From an uncultured Desulfomonile sp. (GTDB lineage Bacteria; Desulfobacterota; Desulfomonilia; Desulfomonilales; Desulfomonilaceae): a DNA stretch of 12,916 nucleotides. Where the stretch lies: NCBI GenBank assembly GCA_903920415.1, contig CAIXMD010000307.1:1-12916 (forward strand). The letters are read 5' to 3'. Below the pieces are notes generated by a model. It saw nothing but the letters and a program-made list of their open reading frames with translations. It did not search any database and was not told the DNA's origin. How positions within the stretch are numbered: the stretch's first letter is position 1; each line of letters begins with the position of its first letter. Below are positions 8,406 through 12,916 of this stretch, piece by piece. The position numbers and the translations under genes were made by a program.

Positions 8406-8927
8406 ATGTCGGTCATGATACTTATGGTTCTGCGCGAAATAATCGTTCTACTGGTCTGCATGTTGCTGCTGCCTGCCGCAGTGATTGTAGTGTTGATCCA
8501 GACCAACTCATTGCACGCAGGTGCAGCCTTTTTTGCCCGCGAGATGCTTTCGAGTGGAACAGGCCTAGGAGATCTATCGTTGACACTCTGGCTCAAGCTT
8601 TTTTCACCCTACCTTTTCGTGCAAACGATTAGGGCCTACTTGTGGTCTCAGCGCTCCATGGAGGGGCGAAAATGGGCTAACCTTTTTTACTTTGCTCTGC
8701 TGACAGGGATCTGGGCATTGTCTTTATGGAGTGCAGGAGATTTGTTCTATTTCATGTACGCGCTCGGTGACATCCCCGCTGAACTTATACAATTCATTCA
8801 ATTGGAAGCAAGCAATCTCGTCATTTCTATCGGATCATTCATTCTTTCCCTACATTGCTTGAGTGTTTTCTTCAATCCTGGACGAAATAGCTCAAGGGGC
8901 AGGAAAAACCGATACACTCATTCATAG
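8406..8927 (+). CDS. Hypothetical four-helix inner-membrane protein
   Basis: I do not recognise this family. The product from the ATG at 8406 is 173 residues. It shows four likely membrane helices: an N-terminal one ending near the LLLPAAVIVVLIQTN stretch, one around LTLWLKLFSPYLFVQTI, one around NLFYFALLTGIWALSL, and one around LVISIGSFILSLHCLSVFF. The tail is short and basic (RNSSRGRKNRY), so it probably lies in the cytoplasm. No charged intramembrane motif or catalytic signature is seen. The start is uncertain: an in-frame TTG lies at 8394 and further ATGs at 8415 and 8424, none with a good ribosome binding site. Codon use resembles the neighbouring right-hand genes. Its last six bases overlap the end of the convergent LpxC fusion gene. 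Confidence 0.65.
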   Translation: MSVMILMVLREIIVLLVCMLLLPAAVIVVLIQTNSLHAGAAFFAREMLSSGTGLGDLSLTLWLKLFSPYLFVQTIRAYLWSQRSMEGRKWANLFYFALLTGIWALSLWSAGDLFYFMYALGDIPAELIQFIQLEASNLVISIGSFILSLHCLSVFFNPGRNSSRGRKNRYTHS

Positions 8928-11054
8928 GATTTTCATTTTCCGGTTAATCACTTTTAGCATCTCAATGTTTTCGGTGTGACCTGTAAGTCTCGCAATTATC
9001 TTGCCGGTAAACGGCCGACCCAACAGGTAAAAATCCCCTATTATATCGAGAATCTTGTGACGGACAAATTCGTCTGAAAACCTCAGCGGCGGGTTAATAA
9101 CTTTCTCATCATCAATCAGCACCACATTGGAGAGTCTTCCCCCACCCGCAAGTCCCATCTCGTCCATCATTCTCATGTCCTTGACAAATCCGAAGGTCCG
9201 CGCTGGAGCGATCTCTTTTTTGAACTCCTCAGGGTTTTTACATCGAAAAACCATGTGCAGACTCCCTACCGGTGGAGGATAATCCAAGTAATACTCTACC
9301 TCTAGGCAATCCGAAGGCTCGACCCTCATTTTCTTTGGACTCCCTGGTTCCATGGGCAACTCGATGATCTCAGTTATCTGTATGGACTGCACAGGGTCTT
9401 CCTGTGTGATGATTTCTGCATTTTCTACGAGATTGCAGAAATCGAGAGCTGATCCATCCATTATCGGCACTTCACCGGAAATTTTTACGAGCACATTTGT
9501 CAAACCGTACACATGAAACACAGCCATCAAGTGTTCAATAGTCCTTGCCAACGAACCATTTCGCTTAAGACTTGTGCTGAATCCTGTAGATTCGACGTTG
9601 TGCAATATGGCGGGAACCGTATCGCCCGAAGTTATGTGCCCGAAAATTATACCGCTTGAGGGGGGGAGAGGAGAGAGGGTCAAACCTGTTTTAACACCCG
9701 AGTGAAGTCCCTGTCCATACATGACTACCCTTCCCCGGAGTGTTTTCTGCCGTAACGTCGACCCTTCTTGAGGCCGATTATTGTCATTGACTTGATCCAA
9801 AGGTCCAAGGTTCTCCTCAAGGGTAACGTGGGGGTCGGTAGCGCTATGTTCCGACAACTCCAGTGTAGTTCCAAGGGGAGACTCCTGTGCCGTGCTGTAG
9901 TTCGACTCCTCCTTCCATCCGGGTATCAACAGGTCGTTAAGCGTTATGAGAGGGCCGGGAGCAGTCATCACCATGTGCTCGATAAGTATCTTTAATTCCT
10001 TTATATTGCCGGGCCACGTATAAGAGCACAAGCGGGCCATGGCATCTCTATCCACTCCAGTTAGGTTACGGTCGAATTCTTCTACAGCCTCCTTGAGAAA
10101 ATAGTTTACCAGCATGGGAATATCCTCTGGTCGCTCTCGAAGGTTTGGCAGCCGGATAAGCCTCTGCCCAAGGAGATCTGCCAGCTCCTGGGGAAAGTCG
10201 TCTCCCTGTACCAGGGTCGCCGGATCGTTTAGGGAGGTGGACACGAGTCCTACAGTGGGAATCGCAGAGGGCGCAGAAAGGACCTTGCGGTTGGTGAGGA
10301 CTCGAATTAGTTCGGCAAGTCGCGGCCTCAGTGACCTTTCAAGACGATCAACACGAATCAGTAGCAAGGTGCCTCCCATAGTTTGAGGGAGACTCCCATC
10401 TGTCCTCTGCACCCAGCCATTCCGGACCAAGATCATGTCTTCAATGTTTTCGGCCGTCAGGTCTGTACAGCGCACCTTTACGAGGGTGGCACGGTCTTTG
10501 CCCCCCAGGTGGTGGATCATGCGGGCCAGGAATTCTTTACCTGTACCTTTTTCACCCGCCAGCCATACTGACCCTGTCCCTGCTGCAGCTTTAGCAAGTG
10601 CGTGTCTAAGATTGGTCGCCTTATCCGATTTCCCGATGAATTGCCCGGGTGCCCCGTTGTTACCATCTGGGGTTTGAGATGACGAGGATCGGTTTGAAAC
10701 AGCCCGATCAACCAGATGGAGGACATCCTCAAGATTCAGGGGTTTTTCGAGGTAATCCGCAGCTCCAAGCTTGATGGCTTTTACGGCTGTCTCAATTGTT
10801 CCATGGCCGCTCATCATGATTACTGAGCATCGGGGATCAATCCTCTTGATGGCTTTCAAAGTCTGCATCCCATCTATACCAGGAATCCAGATGTCCAAAA
10901 AAACGACGTCCGGGGAATCACTCTGCACCATGTGGAGTGCTTCTTGGCCGTCGCGGGCTGAAATCACCTCGTGTCCTTCATCTGTCAGGATAGCCCCGAG
11001 AGATTCTAGGATTTCCTCCTGATCGTCAACTATAAGTATGCGTCCTTTGTTCAT
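8922..11054 (-). CDS. lpxC: Response regulator / degenerate NtrC-type AAA+ / LpxC fusion (UDP-3-O-acyl-GlcNAc deacetylase)
   Basis: LpxC is the zinc deacetylase that commits UDP-3-O-acyl-GlcNAc to lipid A synthesis; here it ends a 710-residue protein. Residues 4-120 form a receiver: D10-D11, phospho-acceptor D54 in FLDIWIPG, S82, and K104 in EKP. Residues about 138-375 resemble an NtrC-type AAA+ domain. Walker A GEKGTGKE is kept (167-174), but GGTLFLDEI has become GGTLLLIRV, losing both Walker B acids (now I233, R234). No GAFTGA loop is present. WPGNIKELK is still visible at 347-355. A hydrophilic linker (about 382-432) precedes LpxC (435-710), with E507-H508 in TIEH, H666 and D670 in RHKILD, and H693 in GH: the zinc and catalytic residues are all present. 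There is no HTH. The ATG at 11054 is chosen because the receiver begins there; a GTG at 11171 would add 39 unconserved residues. Confidence 0.9.
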   Translation of the reverse strand: MNKGRILIVDDQEEILESLGAILTDEGHEVISARDGQEALHMVQSDSPDVVFLDIWIPGIDGMQTLKAIKRIDPRCSVIMMSGHGTIETAVKAIKLGAADYLEKPLNLEDVLHLVDRAVSNRSSSSQTPDGNNGAPGQFIGKSDKATNLRHALAKAAAGTGSVWLAGEKGTGKEFLARMIHHLGGKDRATLVKVRCTDLTAENIEDMILVRNGWVQRTDGSLPQTMGGTLLLIRVDRLERSLRPRLAELIRVLTNRKVLSAPSAIPTVGLVSTSLNDPATLVQGDDFPQELADLLGQRLIRLPNLRERPEDIPMLVNYFLKEAVEEFDRNLTGVDRDAMARLCSYTWPGNIKELKILIEHMVMTAPGPLITLNDLLIPGWKEESNYSTAQESPLGTTLELSEHSATDPHVTLEENLGPLDQVNDNNRPQEGSTLRQKTLRGRVVMYGQGLHSGVKTGLTLSPLPPSSGIIFGHITSGDTVPAILHNVESTGFSTSLKRNGSLARTIEHLMAVFHVYGLTNVLVKISGEVPIMDGSALDFCNLVENAEIITQEDPVQSIQITEIIELPMEPGSPKKMRVEPSDCLEVEYYLDYPPPVGSLHMVFRCKNPEEFKKEIAPARTFGFVKDMRMMDEMGLAGGGRLSNVVLIDDEKVINPPLRFSDEFVRHKILDIIGDFYLLGRPFTGKIIARLTGHTENIEMLKVINRKMKIL

Positions 11055-11316
11055 GGTAATCTTGCAGGAAATACTAATTTGTGGAACAGCATCCGCTGAA
11101 TGATTTTTTTTCCTCGAAGCACGACTTTCCCCTTCTATCTCCAAATAAACTGCATCAATGGGCATTCTCACTAGATGTTTTCATTATATTGAATCTCCCA
11201 CGTAATGAAGGGTGATCTTAAATGATCTCTGCGCCCGGCGGCCTACATATCACATTGGCACCATTTCTCAAATGATTTGGAGTTGGTTGGCCGGAAAACT
11301 TCTCACATCTGCAGTG
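11055..11316. other. Intergenic leader region upstream of the LpxC fusion
   Basis: This lies between two minus-strand genes. On the minus strand a perfect -10 hexamer TATAAT occurs at 11188-11183, but the expected -35 position has no good TTGACA match. A transcript from it would have a leader of roughly 120 bases. The same leader is open in frame with the LpxC fusion back to a GTG at 11171. No RNA gene, riboswitch or clear terminator for the VKOR-DsbA gene was recognised. Confidence 0.35.
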
Positions 11317-12645
11317 CTATCTGTTTAGGTTCAGGTCCTTTTTTTCAGGATGACTAATTCGGATAAGCTCTTCGAGAGCCGCCACAAAATCTTCTCCTTT
11401 CAACCCTTGGGGGATCCTCTTGCCTTCGAAGAAGACCTCGGGGGTGGCATCCAAACCTAATTCAAGCCCTAGAGCCACATCTTCTCTCACTTTTCTGTCC
11501 GCCGCCGAGTCCGGCTCCATCAGTAGCGTAAACCTTTGTAGTTCCAGTCCTGTCTGCTTGGCAAGTCCAACCCAAGGCTCGCTTTTCAGTTGACGCTGAT
11601 GAACGTAAAGAAGATCCGCATAGGTCAAAAAGGATCGAGACCCGCCGATGAGAAATGCGGCGTAAGCTGCTTGAGCAGCTTTACACGCCATGGGGTGCAA
11701 ATCATTCGCAATCCGCTTATTGCACGCTGTTGAGAGAGGGTAATTTTTAAAAACGAGTCTCAGTTCATTTGGGTTGCGATCTACTATTTCCCGAAGAAAA
11801 ATTTCAGTTCTCAGACACACTGGGCATTGAAAATCACTGAACAATATCATGGGATGCGGAGCGGAGACGGAACCATAAACCGGATCCGTTTCTTCTGATG
11901 AAATTTGGTGATGAGGAGAAGCTTTAAGCAACGACATTATTACTAAAGGGTTTTTGGCCAGCTCATCATATTTTTGCTTAGCATCATCGAAGCTTAGTGA
12001 CTTCTCCCAGAATCCGGATGCAAAAAACACGAGGAGTGAAGTCACAACACCACCTACCACTAAGTAAACCCGTTCAGCAAGGTTTGATACAGTAGAATGC
12101 TCAAACTTTTTTCTATTTTTGACTGCTACGATAAACACAAAAACAACTGAAATGAGGTTTACTAAGTGGACAACTATGCACCATGTACAAATGAAATCGA
12201 CTTCGAAGACCATAATATATGCATAATACCAACTAAAAGCTATCGCTACAAATACATAGAACAAAAGCCACGCCCATGCGTCGTTTCTGATCCTTGGGTT
12301 TACGAGGCCGTTGACCGAAAGCCAAAGCATGAAGGTGAAACCCATCAGGCCTATCACCGAGGACGGGAAGTAGTCGAAGATCACCGCATAGGGCGTCATG
12401 AGAATTGCGTCGCAATTAATGTTGCCCGTAGGGCGACAAAGGAAAGATTCACCAACTGTTCCGCCATGACTCGCCAGAAGGATGTGTCGATACGTGAGGA
12501 ATCCTGTGGCAAAAACGCCAATCAATCCGAGCCCCAGGGTGACTATGAATGGAGCGGTACCCGTGAAACACTGGCCATCTTTAGGAATCTTCCCATGGCT
12601 GCATTCACCCGTGACTTCCGATCCATTTTCGATATAAGTTCGCAT
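11317..12645 (-). CDS. VKOR-DsbA fusion, disulfide-bond forming membrane protein
   Basis: This 442-residue protein joins a vitamin K epoxide reductase-like membrane domain to a DsbA-like thioredoxin domain. Such fusions oxidise exported proteins and pass electrons to quinone. Residues about 31-210 hold five hydrophobic helices. The VKOR loop cysteines are C70 and C78, and the quinone-side CTWC is C153-x2-C156. The thioredoxin-fold part (about 255-430) has FSDFQCPVC with active site C274-P-V-C277, a second cysteine pair C308 and C321, and the expected Thr-Pro at 401-402 (cis-Pro) before EVFFEGK. The N terminus carries an unusual C15-x10-C26 pair before the first helix. The ATG has AAGG upstream and is the first one after an in-frame stop. 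The partial zinc-ribbon gene ends 44 bases upstream on the same strand. Confidence 0.92.
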   Translation of the reverse strand: MRTYIENGSEVTGECSHGKIPKDGQCFTGTAPFIVTLGLGLIGVFATGFLTYRHILLASHGGTVGESFLCRPTGNINCDAILMTPYAVIFDYFPSSVIGLMGFTFMLWLSVNGLVNPRIRNDAWAWLLFYVFVAIAFSWYYAYIMVFEVDFICTWCIVVHLVNLISVVFVFIVAVKNRKKFEHSTVSNLAERVYLVVGGVVTSLLVFFASGFWEKSLSFDDAKQKYDELAKNPLVIMSLLKASPHHQISSEETDPVYGSVSAPHPMILFSDFQCPVCLRTEIFLREIVDRNPNELRLVFKNYPLSTACNKRIANDLHPMACKAAQAAYAAFLIGGSRSFLTYADLLYVHQRQLKSEPWVGLAKQTGLELQRFTLLMEPDSAADRKVREDVALGLELGLDATPEVFFEGKRIPQGLKGEDFVAALEELIRISHPEKKDLNLNR

Positions 12646-12689
12646 TATTGTGCCTTGACCGTCGAAAGAAAATCACATGATGATCCCTC

Positions 12690-12916
12690 TTACTTTTCCC
12701 ATTCCTCCAGTTCGGCTCTGCTAGGATTGATAATTGTTACCTTTGAATTCTTCAGCGCAAGCCATTTCCCACATTTCTTGCACTGAATCCGTACCCCCGT
12801 CTTTCTTACTGTTTTCTCAACAGGAATTCTACAGTCATCACACGCGATCTCAGCAGTTTCAAGAGAGTCAAGAGCATAAGCCTCCCAGATCTGTCCGCTT
12901 GCCGGTTCCTTTTCCA
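12690..12916 (-). CDS. Zinc-ribbon protein, C-terminal part only
   Basis: On the minus strand an open frame enters from the right edge and ends at TAA, 12692-12690. It encodes 74 residues with no in-frame start, so the gene begins outside the window. It contains a four-cysteine zinc ribbon: CDDC, then 16 residues, then CKKC, with a basic stretch between (KTVRKTGVR). A hydrophilic tail ends in ELEEWEK. This could be a small zinc-ribbon protein or the tail of a larger one; no specific family is recognised. The frame is accepted because of the regular Cys pairs, the lack of stops, its same-strand position 44 bases before the VKOR-DsbA start, and codon use like its neighbours. Function is unknown. 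Confidence 0.6.
   Translation of the reverse strand, partial: EKEPASGQIWEAYALDSLETAEIACDDCRIPVEKTVRKTGVRIQCKKCGKWLALKNSKVTIINPSRAELEEWEK

Noticed and set aside
8255..8632. 125-residue + strand open frame overlapping the small membrane protein gene
   Set aside because: Composition is rich in Arg, Ser and Cys with no domain. The other frame encodes a coherent membrane protein, so this is a shadow.
11103..11110. T-run after a short CAGC-ATCC-GCTG hairpin, resembling a + strand terminator
   Set aside because: The stem is only 4 bp and no + strand gene ends there, so it is unlikely to terminate anything.
11252..11272. TGGCAC hexamer suggesting a sigma-54 promoter
   Set aside because: The -12 element does not follow at the required spacing (no TTGC-like sequence) and it points away from the nearby genes.
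12166..12786. 206-residue + strand open frame antisense to VKOR-DsbA
   Set aside because: The opposite strand carries a clear VKOR-DsbA with all catalytic cysteines; this frame shows no motif and also runs over the zinc-ribbon gene.
1..12916. CRISPR arrays, tRNA or rRNA genes, insertion sequences, phage genes, defence systems
   Set aside because: No regularly spaced direct repeats, cloverleaf-like sequences, transposase or integrase motifs or other defence-type genes were recognised on either strand.

Overview
The window looks like two unlike genomes joined inside one gene. Positions 1 to about 3,600 carry a dephospho-CoA kinase tail (coaE), uvrB, a TerC-family membrane protein gene and the start of uvrA. 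All are on the + strand, tightly packed, and the last three begin with GTG. This gene order and protein style are those of Actinomycetota. From about 3,670 onward the uvrA reading frame continues unbroken, but its protein and codon style become those of a Gram-negative bacterium. I would place it among the former Deltaproteobacteria (Desulfobacterota-like). The genes that follow include LpxC, which belongs to lipid A synthesis and is not expected in an actinobacterium. The change falls in the most conserved stretch of UvrA, just after the first Walker A motif. The simplest reading is a metagenome assembly chimera; real gene transfer is the weaker alternative.

Layout: coaE 3' part (1-362, +), uvrB (372-2450, +), terC-like (2505-3464, +), uvrA (3468-6332, +, probably chimeric), a convergent intergenic hairpin region (6333-6454), a fadD-like acyl-CoA ligase (6455-8137, -), an intergenic region with a 12-bp palindrome (8138-8405), a small four-helix membrane protein of unknown role (8406-8927, +), a response regulator/AAA+/LpxC fusion (8922-11054, -), an intergenic region (11055-11316), a VKOR-DsbA fusion (11317-12645, -), and the C-terminal part of a zinc-ribbon protein (12690-12916, -) that runs off the window.

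The left part is housekeeping: coenzyme A synthesis and UvrAB nucleotide excision repair, with a TerC transporter between uvrB and uvrA. The right part concerns the cell envelope and lipids: fatty-acid activation, the committed step of lipid A synthesis, and disulfide-bond formation outside the cytoplasm. The three minus-strand genes from 12,916 down to 8,922 point the same way and could be partly co-transcribed, though a 262-base gap separates the VKOR-DsbA and LpxC genes.

The most interesting object is the 710-residue LpxC fusion. It has an apparently intact phospho-receiver, then an NtrC-type AAA+ domain that keeps its Walker A but has lost the Walker B acidic pair and the GAFTGA loop, and then a complete LpxC catalytic domain where the DNA-binding domain should be. 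This suggests a transcription-factor scaffold turned into a direct, signal-responsive controller of lipid A synthesis. That role is inference from the sequence alone.
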